From Flavobacterium branchiicola (GTDB lineage: Bacteria > Bacteroidota > Bacteroidia > Flavobacteriales > Flavobacteriaceae), in NCBI RefSeq assembly GCF_018383905.1, contig NZ_JAGYWA010000001.1, positions 1-64,000 on the forward strand: a stretch of DNA of 64,000 nt, written 5' to 3'. Shown one piece after another: positions 53,294 to 64,000 of the stretch. The notes under the pieces were generated by a model, which was not told the DNA's origin, made no database searches, and saw only the letters and a list, made by a program, of their open reading frames with translations. Positions within the stretch are counted from its first letter, which is position 1; every line of letters begins with the position of its first letter. The position numbers and the translations under genes were made by a program.

Positions 53294-54055
53294 TCAAATC
53301 TGTCTTACTTCTTTTTTATCAATATAATTAATTCCTAATCCACCTTGCATCATTATTTTAACTTTAGAAAATTCTTCTGAGGGAACAACTATATTTTGCA
53401 TTAATGTATTATTTTGAACTTTCGTTATATCAAAAGGTATTGTTTGTGAATAATAATGATCATCTCCTTCAATTGTAATGGTTAGCGTTTTCGTATTTTT
53501 TAAAATCGTAACTGGAATAGAAAACTCACCCGTTTTATGATTTATTTTTGAAGCACTCTGAGAACCATTAATAGTAAAAACTAAATTTGGAAATCTATTA
53601 TTATCTAAAGGTCTATTAGTGTTAGCATCTAATAATTTTCCTTTAATCAGAATCGAAACTTCTTGCTCAATATTTTGATTATAAGCTACCTTGCCTACAA
53701 TGTGATTATTCGGTTTTGGCGAATTTATCTCGGTTTTAACAGGTGTTTTTTCCTGTCCGGAAACATTTGAAGCTAATAAAATTGACGCTGCAACTGCCGC
53801 ATATTTTAAATTATTGATTTTAGAAATCTCATTATACTCAAATTCCTCCTGCAATTGTGTTGATTTAATTCTGGCACAAATGTTTTTATCTTTAGTTTCG
53901 GCAATAAATCTGGCCACTTCCGAATTTGATTTTTTGCTTAAATCAATTACATTTTTCATACAAGAATTACAAAATGAACCATTTGAATTCGGAATCATTT
54001 TATCAAAATTTTCAGAACAAGGATTTGTTATCTCTAAGGTGAATTTCTTTTTCAT
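53294..54055 (-). CDS. Cys-motif membrane protein with CnaB-like domain
   Basis: A 253-residue protein. The first 75 residues hold a Cys cluster: NPCSENFDKM, FCNSCMKNVIDLSKKS and NICARI. This C-x(n)-C-x2-C-x(n)-C pattern recurs in Flavobacteriaceae proteins and looks like a small metal- or redox-binding module. A hydrophobic segment follows at ~84-100 (YAAVAASILLASNVSG), then a beta-rich region (IKGKLLDANTNRPLDNNRFPNLVFTING) like a CarboxypepD_reg/CnaB fold. So the Cys module would be cytoplasmic and the beta domain outside. I do not know a function. Start taken at ATG 54055, ten codons inside the longest frame. Confidence 0.65.
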   Translation of the reverse strand: MKKKFTLEITNPCSENFDKMIPNSNGSFCNSCMKNVIDLSKKSNSEVARFIAETKDKNICARIKSTQLQEEFEYNEISKINNLKYAAVAASILLASNVSGQEKTPVKTEINSPKPNNHIVGKVAYNQNIEQEVSILIKGKLLDANTNRPLDNNRFPNLVFTINGSQSASKINHKTGEFSIPVTILKNTKTLTITIEGDDHYYSQTIPFDITKVQNNTLMQNIVVPSEEFSKVKIMMQGGLGINYIDKKEVRQI

Positions 54056-54164
54056 AGTGTACTTTTTAAAATTAAAATCTTTCAAAATGATTCTTAACTA
54101 TATAGAGTACATTTTCAATATAAAGGTTGGGAACGAAATTTATTTTTTTCTAAATTCTATTGCA

Positions 54165-54199
54165 TAAAAAAAGCGCTAACTTATCATTAGCGCTTTTCT
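54165..54199 (-). terminator. Orphan hairpin with T run
   Basis: Stem AAAAGCGCTAA / TTAGCGCTTTT with a 7-base loop; seven T follow on the minus strand. It lies about 160 bases beyond the terminator of the rpoBC operon, with no gene in between that I can see. Confidence 0.65.
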
Positions 54200-54389
54200 T
54201 TATTTGAATTAATTCCAACCTCATTGTCTTTACATTCCAAAAAAATAGTCCTTTCTAATTAGGAATTACTAAAATATAGAAATCTCAACTAAGAATGAAA
54301 TTTAGTCGATAAACGGAAAGGTAAATCGGATAAACTACAGTTAAACTATTTTTCGCAAAAAAAAGCCCCATTGCTGGGGCTTTTAAAAT
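54200..54389 (-). terminator. rpoBC operon terminator (54359-54384) and short gap
   Basis: Stem AAAAGCCCCA / TGGGGCTTTT with a 4-base loop at 54359-54384, five bases beyond the DUF3467 stop: a strong rho-independent terminator for the rpoB-rpoC-DUF3467 transcript. The remaining bases down to 54200 hold nothing I can identify; no leftward TAnnTTTG was found there. Confidence 0.8.
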
Positions 54390-54701
54390 TTATGCTTGTC
54401 CCGCAGGACCAAAATTAAGCGGTATAGGCGCTTGTTCCGTTTCTTTGATTTCGCCATGAGCGGCTTCAAATCTATGGATATTTTCACCAATTGCTCTCAA
54501 TAATCTTTTAGCATGTTGTGGCGTCAAGACAATTCTTGACTTTACCTTGGCTTTAGGAATACCTGGCATAATGCTGACAAAATCTAAAACAAACTCTGAT
54601 GAAGAGTGATTGATAATTGCAAGATTAGAATAAATCCCCTCTGCAATAGTTTCATCTAACTCAATATTAATTTGCTCTTGTTGTTGTTTCGGATTACTCA
54701 T
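54390..54701 (-). CDS. DUF3467 protein
   Basis: A 103-residue protein: the run INIELDETIAEGIYSNLAIINHSSSEFVLDFVSIMPGIPKAKVKSRIVLTPQHAKRLLRAI is DUF3467 throughout. It lies 10 bases after rpoC and is a usual neighbour of rpoC in Bacteroidota. Its role is unknown; being in the same transcript it may help RNA polymerase assembly or regulation, but this is only an inference from position. Confidence 0.9.
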   Translation of the reverse strand: MSNPKQQQEQINIELDETIAEGIYSNLAIINHSSSEFVLDFVSIMPGIPKAKVKSRIVLTPQHAKRLLRAIGENIHRFEAAHGEIKETEQAPIPLNFGPAGQA

Positions 54702-54711
54702 AGTTTCCTAA

Positions 54712-57700
54712 TTAATAAATATATTCTTCTTTATTAGCCATCATTTCATTGTAATCATCTTTAGATCCTACGATAGTGTTATCATATTCTCTCATACCAG
54801 TTCCCGCAGGAATTCTGTGTCCAACAATTACATTTTCTTTTAATCCTTCTAAATCATCTACTTTACCAGCTACAGCAGCTTCGTTAAGTACTTTCGTTGT
54901 CTCCTGGAATGAAGCCGCAGAAATGAATGATTTAGTTTGTAGCGAAGCTCTTGTAATACCTTGTAAAACTGGCGTTGCAGTTGCAGTAATTACGTCTCTT
55001 GCTACAACAAGATTTTTATCATTTCGTTTCAATAATGAATTCTCATCACGTAACTCACGAGGAGAAATTATCTGACCTGGTTTCAATACTGAAGAATCTC
55101 CAGCATCTTCAACTACTTTCATACCATATAATTTATCGTTTTGAACGATGAAATCTTTAGTGTGAATTAATTGATCCTCTAAGAATAAAGTATCACCTGG
55201 ATCCTGAACTCTTACTTTACGCATCATTTGACGAATAACTACCTCAAAGTGCTTGTCATTAATTTTTACCCCTTGTAAACGGTAAACCTCTTGAATTTCA
55301 TTTACCAAGTACTGTTGAACAGCAGCCGGACCTTGAATTCTTAAGATATCATCTGGTGTAATTGCACCATCAGACAATGGAACTCCCGCTCTTACGAAGT
55401 CATTTTCCTGTACTAAGATTTGGCTGGAAAGTTTAACTAAATACTTTTTAATCTCACCAAATTTAGACTCAATAACGATCTCACGGTTACCTCTTTTGAT
55501 TTTACCGAAAGATACAACACCATCAATTTCAGATACAACCGCTGGGTTAGAAGGGTTACGAGCCTCAAGCAACTCAGTAATTCTTGGTAAACCTCCCGTG
55601 ATATCGCCTGCTTTAGAAGAACGACGAGGAATTTTTACTAATACTTTACCTGCTTTAATTTTCTCACCATTCTCAACCATTAAGTGTGCACCTACTGGTA
55701 AGTTGTATGAACGAATCAATTCACCTTCTTTACCGTAAACCAATAAAGTTGGGATTAATTTTTTGTTTCTAGCCTCAGAAATTACTTTTTCCTGGAAACC
55801 AGTCTGCTCATCGATCTCCACCATGAATGATTGTCCTTGCTCTAAATCTTCGTAAGCAATCTTACCAGTAAACTCAGAAACAATTACACCATTATATGGA
55901 TCCCACTTACAGATTACAGTTCCTTTAGCAACAGATTCTCCATCTTTAACAAAAATACTAGAACCGTAAGGAATGTTATGTGTATTTAAAACGATTCCAG
56001 TTTTCTCATCAACTAATTTTAACTCAGTTGAACGCGATACTACGATATCTACCGCATTACCTTCACTGTCCTCACCTTTTACAGTTTTTAAATCTTCAAT
56101 CTCAAGTCTACCTGCAAATCTTGTAACAATACTAGATTCTTCAGAAATACCTCCTGCAACCCCTCCAACGTGGAACGTACGAAGTGTTAACTGTGTACCT
56201 GGCTCTCCAATAGACTGTGCAGCAATAACTCCGACAGCTTCACCTCTTTGTGTCATCTTACCAGTAGCTAAGTTTCTACCGTAACATTTCGCACAAATAC
56301 CTTTTAAAGCTTCACAAGTTAATGGAGATCTAACTTCTACTTTTTCAATTGGAGAAGCTTCGATAGTTCTCATAATTGCTTCAGTAATTTGTTGACCTGA
56401 TTGAACCATTACTTCATTAGTAAGAGGATTAATTACGTCCTGTAATGCAACACGTCCTAAAATTCTCTCTCCTAAAGATTCAACGATTTCCTCATTTTTC
56501 TTTAATGCCGCAACTTCAACACCTCTTAGAGTTCCACAATCTTCGATGTTTACAATAACATCTTGAGAAACGTCATGAAGCCTTCTTGTCAAGTAACCAG
56601 CATCGGCTGTTTTAAGAGCCGTATCCGCAAGACCTTTACGAGCACCGTGAGTAGAAATGAAGTACTCAAGGATCGAAAGACCTTCCTTAAAGTTAGAAAG
56701 AATCGGGTTTTCAATAATCTCACCACCACCGGCAGTAGATTTTTTAGGCTTAGCCATCAAACCACGCATACCAGTTAACTGACGAATCTGCTCCTTAGAA
56801 CCCCTCGCCCCAGAGTCAAGCATCATATATACAGAGTTGAAACCTTGTTGGTCTTCTCTAATATTTTTCATTGCTAATTCTGTCAACTGAGCATTCGCAG
56901 AAGTCCATACGTCAATAACTTGGTTGTAACGCTCGTTATTGGTGATAAGACCCATGTTATAGTTGGTTGAGATACCTTCAACTTGTTCTCTGGCATCTGC
57001 AATCAATTTAGTTTTTTGTTCTGGAATTCTAATATCACCTAAAGAGAATGATAAACCTCCTCTAAATGCAAATTTATAACCCATATCTTTCATATTATCC
57101 AAGAAAGCTGCCGTTGTAGGTACATCAGTCACGCTTAAAATGTGTCCGATAATATCTCTAAGGTTTTTCTTAGTCAATACGTCATTGATATATCCAGCTG
57201 CTTCAGGTACTACTTCGTTAAATAATACACGTCCTGCAGTTGTTTGAACAATTTGATACACTAATTCTCCAGCGTCATTAAAATCTTTTGCACGGATTTT
57301 CACACGAGCATTCAATTCTAATCTTCCTTCGTTTAATGCAATATTTACTTCTTCAGCAGAGTAAAAAGTCAAATCCTGACCAATAATTTTGTGATCTTCT
57401 GTAGAAATACGCTCTTTGGTCATATAATATAGACCCAAGACCATGTCCTGAGAAGGTACAGTAATTGGAGCACCATTTGCAGGGTTCAAGATATTGTGAG
57501 AAGCCAACATTAATAATTGCGCCTCTAAAATAGCCTCTGGTCCTAATGGTAAGTGAACCGCCATCTGGTCACCATCGAAATCGGCGTTGAATGCCGTACA
57601 TACTAATGGGTGTAACTGGATTGCTTTTCCTTCAATTAATTTAGGTTGGAATGCCTGAATACCAAGTCTGTGCAAAGTAGGAGCACGGTTAAGTAATACT

Positions 57701-59019
57701 GGGTGACCTTTAATTACATTTTCAAGGATATCCCAAACTACTGGCTCTTTTTTGTCAATGATTTTCTTAGCAGATTTTACCGTTTTTACAATACCTCTTT
57801 CTATCAATTTACGGATAACGAAAGGCTTGTATAATTCAGATGCCATATCTTTTGGCAATCCACACTCATATAATTTTAACTCTGGACCAACAACAATTAC
57901 CGAACGAGCAGAATAATCCACACGTTTTCCTAAAAGGTTTTGACGGAAACGTCCTTGCTTACCTTTTAAAGAGTCAGATAATGATTTTAATGGTCTGTTA
58001 GATTCTGTTTTAACAGCAGAAGCTTTACGTGTGTTATCGAATAATGAATCTACAGATTCTTGTAACATACGTTTCTCGTTTCTTAAGATAACTTCTGGAG
58101 CTTTAATCTCCATTAATCTTTTCAAACGGTTGTTACGGATGATTACACGACGATATAAATCGTTCAAATCTGAAGTTGCAAAACGACCTCCATCAAGTGG
58201 CACAAGCGGACGTAATTCTGGCGGAATAACAGGAACCACTTTCATAATCATCCATTCTGGACGGTTTTCGCGGTTTAAGTTAGACTCACGGAAAGACTCA
58301 ACAACTTGTAATCTTTTTAAAGCTTCAGTTTTTCTTTGTTTAGAAGTCTCGTTATTAGCGCTGTGTCTTAATTGGTAAGACAACTCATCTAAATCGATAC
58401 GAGCTAATAAATCCATAATACATTCTGCTCCCATTTTGGCAACAAATTTATTAGGATCCATATCATCTAAATATTGATTTTCTTGCGGAAGAGTATCTAA
58501 AATATTTAAGTATTCTTCTTCAGTTAAGAAATCTAATCTTTGTAATGATTCTCCATCTGCATTTTTAGCGATACCAGCTTGGATTACTACATATCTTTCG
58601 TAGTAAATGATCATATCTAATTTCTTAGATGGAAGACCAAGGATATAACCAATTTTGTTTGGAAGAGAACGGAAATACCAGATGTGAGCAATTGGCACAA
58701 CAAGGTTGATATGTCCTACTCTGTCTCTACGTACTTTTTTCTCAGTAACTTCAACACCACAACGGTCACAGATGATACCTTTGTAACGAATTCTTTTATA
58801 CTTACCACAAGCACATTCGAAATCTTTTACTGGTCCGAAGATTCTTTCGCAGAAAAGTCCGTCACGCTCTGGTTTGTGCGTTCTATAGTTAATAGTTTCT
58901 GGCTTTAAAACCTCTCCTCTTGATTCTTTCAAGATAGATTCTGGTGAAGCCAATCCAATAGAAATTTTGTTAAATCTTTTTACTGGATTCTTATCTTTAT
59001 TGTTTCTGTTATTCATCAT
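54712..59019 (-). CDS. rpoC: DNA-directed RNA polymerase subunit beta'
   Basis: A 1435-residue subunit, the normal Bacteroidota length. The N-terminal zinc ribbon starts at [23 protein letters not shown]; the catalytic [12 protein letters not shown] loop holds the three Asp that bind Mg2+; the second zinc site ([16 protein letters not shown]) and the trigger-loop block follow. ATG is 257 bases from the rpoB stop, a gap with several hairpins. Transcribed from the ribosomal-protein/RNA polymerase operon on the minus strand. Confidence 0.98.
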   Translation of the reverse strand: MMNNRNNKDKNPVKRFNKISIGLASPESILKESRGEVLKPETINYRTHKPERDGLFCERIFGPVKDFECACGKYKRIRYKGIICDRCGVEVTEKKVRRDRVGHINLVVPIAHIWYFRSLPNKIGYILGLPSKKLDMIIYYERYVVIQAGIAKNADGESLQRLDFLTEEEYLNILDTLPQENQYLDDMDPNKFVAKMGAECIMDLLARIDLDELSYQLRHSANNETSKQRKTEALKRLQVVESFRESNLNRENRPEWMIMKVVPVIPPELRPLVPLDGGRFATSDLNDLYRRVIIRNNRLKRLMEIKAPEVILRNEKRMLQESVDSLFDNTRKASAVKTESNRPLKSLSDSLKGKQGRFRQNLLGKRVDYSARSVIVVGPELKLYECGLPKDMASELYKPFVIRKLIERGIVKTVKSAKKIIDKKEPVVWDILENVIKGHPVLLNRAPTLHRLGIQAFQPKLIEGKAIQLHPLVCTAFNADFDGDQMAVHLPLGPEAILEAQLLMLASHNILNPANGAPITVPSQDMVLGLYYMTKERISTEDHKIIGQDLTFYSAEEVNIALNEGRLELNARVKIRAKDFNDAGELVYQIVQTTAGRVLFNEVVPEAAGYINDVLTKKNLRDIIGHILSVTDVPTTAAFLDNMKDMGYKFAFRGGLSFSLGDIRIPEQKTKLIADAREQVEGISTNYNMGLITNNERYNQVIDVWTSANAQLTELAMKNIREDQQGFNSVYMMLDSGARGSKEQIRQLTGMRGLMAKPKKSTAGGGEIIENPILSNFKEGLSILEYFISTHGARKGLADTALKTADAGYLTRRLHDVSQDVIVNIEDCGTLRGVEVAALKKNEEIVESLGERILGRVALQDVINPLTNEVMVQSGQQITEAIMRTIEASPIEKVEVRSPLTCEALKGICAKCYGRNLATGKMTQRGEAVGVIAAQSIGEPGTQLTLRTFHVGGVAGGISEESSIVTRFAGRLEIEDLKTVKGEDSEGNAVDIVVSRSTELKLVDEKTGIVLNTHNIPYGSSIFVKDGESVAKGTVICKWDPYNGVIVSEFTGKIAYEDLEQGQSFMVEIDEQTGFQEKVISEARNKKLIPTLLVYGKEGELIRSYNLPVGAHLMVENGEKIKAGKVLVKIPRRSSKAGDITGGLPRITELLEARNPSNPAVVSEIDGVVSFGKIKRGNREIVIESKFGEIKKYLVKLSSQILVQENDFVRAGVPLSDGAITPDDILRIQGPAAVQQYLVNEIQEVYRLQGVKINDKHFEVVIRQMMRKVRVQDPGDTLFLEDQLIHTKDFIVQNDKLYGMKVVEDAGDSSVLKPGQIISPRELRDENSLLKRNDKNLVVARDVITATATPVLQGITRASLQTKSFISAASFQETTKVLNEAAVAGKVDDLEGLKENVIVGHRIPAGTGMREYDNTIVGSKDDYNEMMANKEEYIY

Positions 59020-59276
59020 AGTTTTTACTATTGATTTATTTACAATTAAAAAATTGAATTTAGATTTATAATCTACTCTTTAAAAGAAAAGAGTTAATCA
59101 TTCGCTACTACCTCGGGTTACTTCTCTAAACTTCAAACTTTATTTGAAGCGCTAGTTATAAAATGCATCGCATTGTTATAAAAAATCGGAACGGGTTACG
59201 GGTATAAATCTTTAAAAACTGATATAAATGAGTAATCAGTCCCATTAAAAAATGAGACTGATTACAAAACTTTTAT
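59020..59276 (-). other. Structured rpoB-rpoC intergenic region
   Basis: No reading frame is seen. At 59232-59265 a perfect 10-bp stem GTAATCAGTC / GACTGATTAC, extended inside by CATT/AATG around a 4-base loop, starts 12 bases after the rpoB stop; no T run follows on the minus strand, so it is not a typical terminator. Two smaller hairpins follow: CTTCAAA/TTTGAAG at 59131-59149 and TTATAAAATGC/GCATTGTTATAA at 59156-59181. Confidence 0.65.
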
Positions 59277-62200
59277 TTATTCTTCCAAACGAAGATCTAA
59301 TCCTAGACCTTTCAATTCGTGCATTAATACATTGAATGATTCTGGTAAACCTGGTTCTGGCATAGTTTCTCCCTTAACGATAGCTTCGTAAGTTTTAGCT
59401 CTACCAATAACGTCATCCGACTTAACAGTTAAGATTTCACGTAGTGTACTAGAAGCTCCATAAGCCTCAAGTGCCCAAACCTCCATCTCTCCGAAACGCT
59501 GACCTCCAAATTGAGCCTTACCTCCAAGTGGTTGTTGCGTAATCAATGAGTATGGTCCGATAGAACGTGCGTGCATCTTATCATCAACCATGTGTCCTAA
59601 TTTAAGCATGTAAATTACACCCACAGTCGCTTTTTGTGCAAAACGCTCTCCAGTTCCTCCATCATAAAGGTAAGTATGTCCAAAACGTGGTACGTTAGCC
59701 TCATCAGTCAAAGCGTTGATCTCGTCTAGAGAAGCACCATCAAAAATTGGAGTAGCAAATTTTCTACCCAAGTTCATTCCAGCCCAACCTAATACAGTCT
59801 CATAAATCTGACCAATGTTCATACGTGAAGGTACTCCAAGTGGGTTCAACACGATATCAACTGGCGTTCCGTCTTCAAGGAAAGGCATATCTTCATGACG
59901 AACGATTCTAGCAACAATACCTTTGTTACCGTGACGTCCTGCCATTTTATCCCCTACTTTCAACTTACGTTTCTTAGCAATATAAATCTTAGCCAATTTC
60001 AAGATTCCAGATGGTAATTCATCTCCAACTGTAATAGTAAATTTCTCTCTTCTTAAAGATCCTTGTAAGTCGTTCAGCTTAATTTTATAGTTATGAATCA
60101 AATCATTAACCATTTTATTAGTAGCGTCATCAGCAACCCATTGACCTTTGCTTAAGTGAGCAAAATCTTCTACTGCGTAAAGCATTTTTTGAGTATATTT
60201 TTTACCTTTTGGTAAAACTTCTTCACCCAAATCATTCATTACACCCTGAGATGTTTTTCCGTTAACGATCAAGAATAATTTTTCAACTAATCTGTCTTTT
60301 AATTCAACAAATTTAGTTTCAAATTCCATTTCTAAAGCGCCTAAAGCATCTTTATCCTGAGTACGTTTACGTTTATCTTTTACGGCTCTTGCAAATAATT
60401 TTTTGTCAAGAACTACACCGTGTAAAGATGGAGAAGCTTTTAATGAAGCATCTTTCACATCACCAGCTTTGTCCCCGAAGATTGCACGAAGCAATTTCTC
60501 TTCTGGAGTTGGATCTGATTCTCCTTTTGGTGTAATTTTTCCGATCAAAATGTCGCCAGGTTTAACCTCTGCTCCAATTCTAATCATACCGTTTTCATCT
60601 AAATCTTTAGTAGCTTCTTCAGAAACGTTAGGAATATCGTTTGTTAACTCTTCGTTTCCTAACTTAGTATCTCTAACCTCTAATGAATAATCATCAACGT
60701 GGATAGAAGTAAAAATATCATCACGAACTACTTTCTCAGAAATTACAATCGCATCCTCGAAGTTGTACCCTTTCCATGGCATGAACGCAACTTTTAAGTT
60801 TCTACCTAAAGCTAATTCACCATTTTGAGTAGCATATCCTTCAGACAATACTTGTCCAGGAACAACTCTGTCACCTCTTCTTACGATTGGTTTCAAGTTG
60901 ATACTTGTACCTTGATTGGTTTTTCTAAATTTAATAAGGTTGTACGTTTTCTCATCAGCATCAAAACTAACCATTCTCTCGTCTTCTGTACGATCGTATT
61001 TAATAGTAATGATATTTGCATCAACATACTCAACAGTACCATGCCCTTCAGCATTGATTAATACTCTTGAATCTGAAGCTACCTGACGCTCTAAACCTGT
61101 ACCTACAATTGGTGCTTCAGGACGGATCAAAGGAACGGCCTGACGCATCATGTTCGATCCCATCAACGCACGGTTCGCATCATCATGCTCCAAGAAAGGA
61201 ATCAAAGATGCAGAAATCGAAGCGATCTGGTTAGGAGCAACGTCTGTATAATGAACTACTGTTGGCTCAACAACCGGGAAGTCACCCTCCTCACGAGCAA
61301 TAACATTGCTAGCTGTAATTTTACCAGTTTCATCCATTTCAATGTTTGCCTGAGCAATCATTTTTCCTTCTTCTTCTTCAGCACTTAAGTAAATTGGAGT
61401 ACTTTCTAAATCAACTACACCATTAGTTACTTTACGGTAAGGAGTTTCAATGAATCCCATTCCGTTAACTTTTGCATAAACACCAAGAGATGAAATCAAA
61501 CCAATATTTGGTCCCTCAGGAGTTTCAATCGGACATAAACGACCATAGTGAGTATAGTGAACGTCACGAACCTCGAAACCAGCTCTCTCTCTCGAAAGTC
61601 CACCTGGCCCAAGTGCAGAAAGTCTTCTTTTGTGTGTAATCTCAGCCAATGGATTCGTTTGATCCATAAATTGAGATAACTGGTTAGTACCAAAGAAAGA
61701 GTTGATAACTGAAGATAATGTTTTAGCATTAATCAAATCAATTGGTGTAAACACCTCGTTATCTCTAACGTTCATTCTCTCACGAATAGTTCTAGCCATA
61801 CGTGCTAAACCAACACCGAATTGTTGAGACAATTGTTCACCAACTGTTCTAACACGACGATTTGATAAGTGATCAATATCATCAATCTCTGCTTTAGAGT
61901 TGATCAATTCGATCAAATATTTAACGATTGTAATGATATCTTCTTTAGTAAGCACTTGCTTATCCATAGGGATATCTAAATCTAATTTTTTGTTCATTCT
62001 GTAACGACCTACTTCACCTAAGTTGTAACGTTGGTCAGAGAAGAACAATTTATCTATAATACCACGAGCAGTTTCCTCATCAGGCGGTTCAGCGTTACGC
62101 AACTGACGGTAAATGTGCTCTACAGCTTCTTTTTCAGAGTTAGTTGGATCTTTTTGTAACGTGTTGTGGATAATAGCATAATCTGCTTGATTATTATCTT

Positions 62201-63092
62201 CTTTGTGTAACAAAATAGATTTTACGTTAGAATCGATGATCTCTTCAACATTATCTTTGTCGATAATAGTGTCACGATCAAGGATGATTTCGTTACGTTC
62301 GATAGAAACTACCTCTCCAGTATCTTCATCTACGAAATCCTCATGCCATGTATTCAATACACGCGCAGCAAGTCTTCTTCCAATATATTTCTTAATACCA
62401 GTTTTAGAAACTTTAATTTCTTCAGCAAGGTCGAAAATTTCAAGGATATCCTTATCTCTTTCGAATCCGATAGCACGGAATAAAGTTGTAACAGGTAATT
62501 TTTTCTTTCTATCGATATACGCGTACATAACGCTGTTGATATCTGTAGAAAATTCTATCCAAGAACCTTTAAAAGGAATTACTCTGGCAGAATAAAGTTT
62601 AGTTCCATTTGCGTGGAATGATTGTCCAAAGAAAACCCCTGGAGAACGGTGTAATTGAGATACTACAACACGCTCGGCACCATTGATTACAAAAGTACCA
62701 CTTGGAGTCATGTAAGGAATTGTTCCAAGATAAACATCTTGTACAATTGTTTCAAAATCTTCGTGTTCTGGATCTGTACAGTATAGTTTTAACCTAGCTT
62801 TTAAAGGCACACTATAAGTAAGACCTCTCTCTATACATTCTTGAATTGTATAACGTGGCGGATCAACAAAATAATCTAGGAATTCCAATACGAAGTTATT
62901 TCTCGTATCTGTAATTGGGAAGTTTTCCATGAAGGTATTGTATAACCCTTCGTTGCCTCTTTCGTCTGATTTCGTTTCCAATTGGAAGAAATCTTTAAAA
63001 GATTTAACCTGAACATCCAAGAAATCCGGATAGTCAGGAATATTTTTTGTAGAGGCAAAATTCAATCTTTCAGTCTGATTTGTTATCATCAA
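59277..63092 (-). CDS. rpoB: DNA-directed RNA polymerase subunit beta
   Basis: A 1271-residue subunit, near the expected length. Conserved blocks are easy to find: [17 protein letters not shown] (rifampicin region), [53 protein letters not shown] and the C-terminal [24 protein letters not shown]. The start may be either of the first two codons (63092 or 63089). In the rifampicin region, the usual residues ([18 protein letters not shown]) are present, so no resistance mutation is visible there. Confidence 0.98.
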   Translation of the reverse strand: MMITNQTERLNFASTKNIPDYPDFLDVQVKSFKDFFQLETKSDERGNEGLYNTFMENFPITDTRNNFVLEFLDYFVDPPRYTIQECIERGLTYSVPLKARLKLYCTDPEHEDFETIVQDVYLGTIPYMTPSGTFVINGAERVVVSQLHRSPGVFFGQSFHANGTKLYSARVIPFKGSWIEFSTDINSVMYAYIDRKKKLPVTTLFRAIGFERDKDILEIFDLAEEIKVSKTGIKKYIGRRLAARVLNTWHEDFVDEDTGEVVSIERNEIILDRDTIIDKDNVEEIIDSNVKSILLHKEDNNQADYAIIHNTLQKDPTNSEKEAVEHIYRQLRNAEPPDEETARGIIDKLFFSDQRYNLGEVGRYRMNKKLDLDIPMDKQVLTKEDIITIVKYLIELINSKAEIDDIDHLSNRRVRTVGEQLSQQFGVGLARMARTIRERMNVRDNEVFTPIDLINAKTLSSVINSFFGTNQLSQFMDQTNPLAEITHKRRLSALGPGGLSRERAGFEVRDVHYTHYGRLCPIETPEGPNIGLISSLGVYAKVNGMGFIETPYRKVTNGVVDLESTPIYLSAEEEEGKMIAQANIEMDETGKITASNVIAREEGDFPVVEPTVVHYTDVAPNQIASISASLIPFLEHDDANRALMGSNMMRQAVPLIRPEAPIVGTGLERQVASDSRVLINAEGHGTVEYVDANIITIKYDRTEDERMVSFDADEKTYNLIKFRKTNQGTSINLKPIVRRGDRVVPGQVLSEGYATQNGELALGRNLKVAFMPWKGYNFEDAIVISEKVVRDDIFTSIHVDDYSLEVRDTKLGNEELTNDIPNVSEEATKDLDENGMIRIGAEVKPGDILIGKITPKGESDPTPEEKLLRAIFGDKAGDVKDASLKASPSLHGVVLDKKLFARAVKDKRKRTQDKDALGALEMEFETKFVELKDRLVEKLFLIVNGKTSQGVMNDLGEEVLPKGKKYTQKMLYAVEDFAHLSKGQWVADDATNKMVNDLIHNYKIKLNDLQGSLRREKFTITVGDELPSGILKLAKIYIAKKRKLKVGDKMAGRHGNKGIVARIVRHEDMPFLEDGTPVDIVLNPLGVPSRMNIGQIYETVLGWAGMNLGRKFATPIFDGASLDEINALTDEANVPRFGHTYLYDGGTGERFAQKATVGVIYMLKLGHMVDDKMHARSIGPYSLITQQPLGGKAQFGGQRFGEMEVWALEAYGASSTLREILTVKSDDVIGRAKTYEAIVKGETMPEPGLPESFNVLMHELKGLGLDLRLEE

Positions 63093-63296
63093 TGGACAAA
63101 ATTTTGATTAAAAAAAAGTAATTTTTTTTGTGTAAAAACACACTGCGTAGTTTATACTTTCTTTTTAAAACCAATACATCTTTAAAAATAAACCAAGAAT
63201 TCAGTTCAATTTTTTTTCTTCGTATTGATCAAAAACTTTTTCGTATTTTAAACTAATTTGATAATAAAATTTAATGTATTTTATTATACGAAAAAT

Positions 63297-63333
63297 GGTT
63301 TAGGCCTTTGAGTGTTAACTCAGGACCTAAACC
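63297..63333 (-). promoter_or_regulatory. Strong stem-loop in the rplL-rpoB gap
   Basis: Outer stem GGTTTAGG / CCTAAACC and inner stem TTGAGT-type / ACTCA around GTTA. On the minus strand it is followed after one base by ATTTTT, giving a weak terminator shape. It lies between rplL and rpoB and 205 bases before the rpoB start. It could be an attenuator or an RNase site that lowers rpoB relative to ribosomal proteins, as known at the same junction in E. coli. Confidence 0.6.
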
Positions 63334-63355
63334 TAGTTCTTAAAACCGAGTTGAA

Positions 63356-63727
63356 TTATTTTAATTCAACTACAGCTCCAGCTTCTTCTAATGATTTTTT
63401 AAGACCTTCAGCCTCTTCTTTAGAAACACCTTCTTTAACGTTGCTTGGAGCTCCGTCAACTACATCTTTAGCTTCTTTCAAACCTAAACCTGTAAGTTCT
63501 TTTACTAATTTCACAACTGCTAATTTAGAAGCACCAGCTTCTTTTAATACAACTGTAAATTCAGTTTGTGCTTCTTCAGCAGCACCTTCTCCACCACCAG
63601 CAGCAACTACTACAGCTGCAGCAGCAGGCTCGATACCATACTCGTCTTTTAATATTGTTGCTAATTCGTTAACTTCTTTAACTGTTAAGTTAACTAATTG
63701 TTCTGCGAATTGTTTCAAATCTGCCAT
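63356..63727 (-). CDS. rplL: 50S ribosomal protein L7/L12
   Basis: A 123-residue stalk protein: N-terminal dimerisation helices ([23 protein letters not shown]), Ala/Gly-rich hinge ([18 protein letters not shown]) and C-terminal domain with [28 protein letters not shown], which binds translation factors. Length and order are usual. The gene is between rplJ and rpoB. Confidence 0.98.
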   Translation of the reverse strand: MADLKQFAEQLVNLTVKEVNELATILKDEYGIEPAAAAVVVAAGGGEGAAEEAQTEFTVVLKEAGASKLAVVKLVKELTGLGLKEAKDVVDGAPSNVKEGVSKEEAEGLKKSLEEAGAVVELK

Positions 63728-63816
63728 TTTTTCTATCGTTTAAAATGATTTGTAAAATTATATTTTGTTTATTGTGCGCTATTTAAGCAACAAGGAAATA
63801 TTCCCTGCTTGAATTA

Positions 63817-64000
63817 TTATGCTTCAGCTTCTTCTTCGCTACCAGCGAATTTGTTTTGTAAAGCAGAAATAATTCTTTGTGCTGGAGATTGTAATAATCC
63901 AATAAGTTCTCCAAGAAGTTCTTCTTTAGATTTAATAGTTGCTAATGCATCTAATTGATTATCTCCAATATAAATTTCATTGTTAATGAAAGCACCTTTT
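63817..64000 (-). CDS. rplJ: 50S ribosomal protein L10, C-terminal part (partial)
   Basis: The window ends inside this gene. The visible 61 codons, from KGAFINNEIYIGDNQLDALA to the stop at 63817, end with FAGSEEEAEA. ELLGELIGLLQSPAQRIISALQ matches the L10 tail that anchors L7/L12 dimers. The start lies right of the window. Together with rplL this confirms the rplJL-rpoBC order. Confidence 0.95.
   Translation of the reverse strand, partial: KGAFINNEIYIGDNQLDALATIKSKEELLGELIGLLQSPAQRIISALQNKFAGSEEEAEA

Overview
The window is a stretch of an AT-rich Bacteroidota chromosome, most likely a Flavobacterium or a close relative in Flavobacteriaceae. The evidence is consistent: many genes are preceded by the Bacteroidota -7 promoter element TAnnTTTG instead of an E. 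coli-type -10 box, and protein content is typical of the group (ABC permease fused to an M1 peptidase, DUF3467 after rpoC, NtrC-type control of kdp, mitochondrial-type aconitase beside AcnB, GH13 amylase lipoprotein). Both strands are used and no rRNA, tRNA, CRISPR array, insertion sequence or prophage was recognised.

Layout. 0-8.4 kb: gene-free, repeat-rich left edge; an LLM flavin-dependent oxidoreductase; a DUF2975/HTH pair; a two-gene ABC exporter whose permease carries an aminopeptidase domain; a secreted polysaccharide deacetylase. 8.5-20.1 kb: a potassium-transport locus: sigma-54-type response regulator, small conserved protein, two micro-membrane proteins (the second is KdpF), KdpA, KdpB, KdpC, an outer-membrane porin, a truncated KdpD sensor without kinase core, and a separate HAMP/PAS histidine kinase. 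Here KdpD/KdpE appear replaced by a split sensor plus an NtrC-type regulator. 20.4-23.5 kb: PAP2 phosphatase, GNAT acetyltransferase, an AHSA1/ArsR operon with two visible operators, a DinB-like protein and a small membrane protein. 23.8-31.1 kb: a DNA damage/mutagenesis island: LexA-like S24 repressor divergent from Y-family polymerase and a DnaE2-like polymerase, followed by a DnaQ-GIY-YIG nuclease and an AlkB dioxygenase. Both promoters of the divergent pair overlap copies of one operator.

31.3-41.3 kb: DUF1810 protein, amino-acid permease, trans-aconitate methyltransferase (Tam), three small poorly known genes, a histidine kinase with a CheY-like receiver, a LysM/NlpC cell-wall hydrolase and a kelch protein. 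41.4-49.4 kb (minus strand): two aconitases, a MoxR ATPase and a periplasmic parvulin. 50-53.2 kb: a lipoprotein alpha-amylase of archaeal-like type and release factor 3. 53.3-64 kb (minus strand): a Cys-motif protein, then rplJ-rplL-rpoB-rpoC-DUF3467, with strong stem-loops in the rplL-rpoB and rpoB-rpoC gaps.

The least explained signal is non-coding. From 0 to 29 kb nearly every intergenic gap holds a long imperfect inverted repeat, usually of a different sequence family. Many arms are built from tandem 7-9 bp units (for example CTRAGNNN), several families occur twice or more, and two 82-bp copies of one family keep a 12-bp apical stem although its bases differ. Every gap in the kdp locus carries one.
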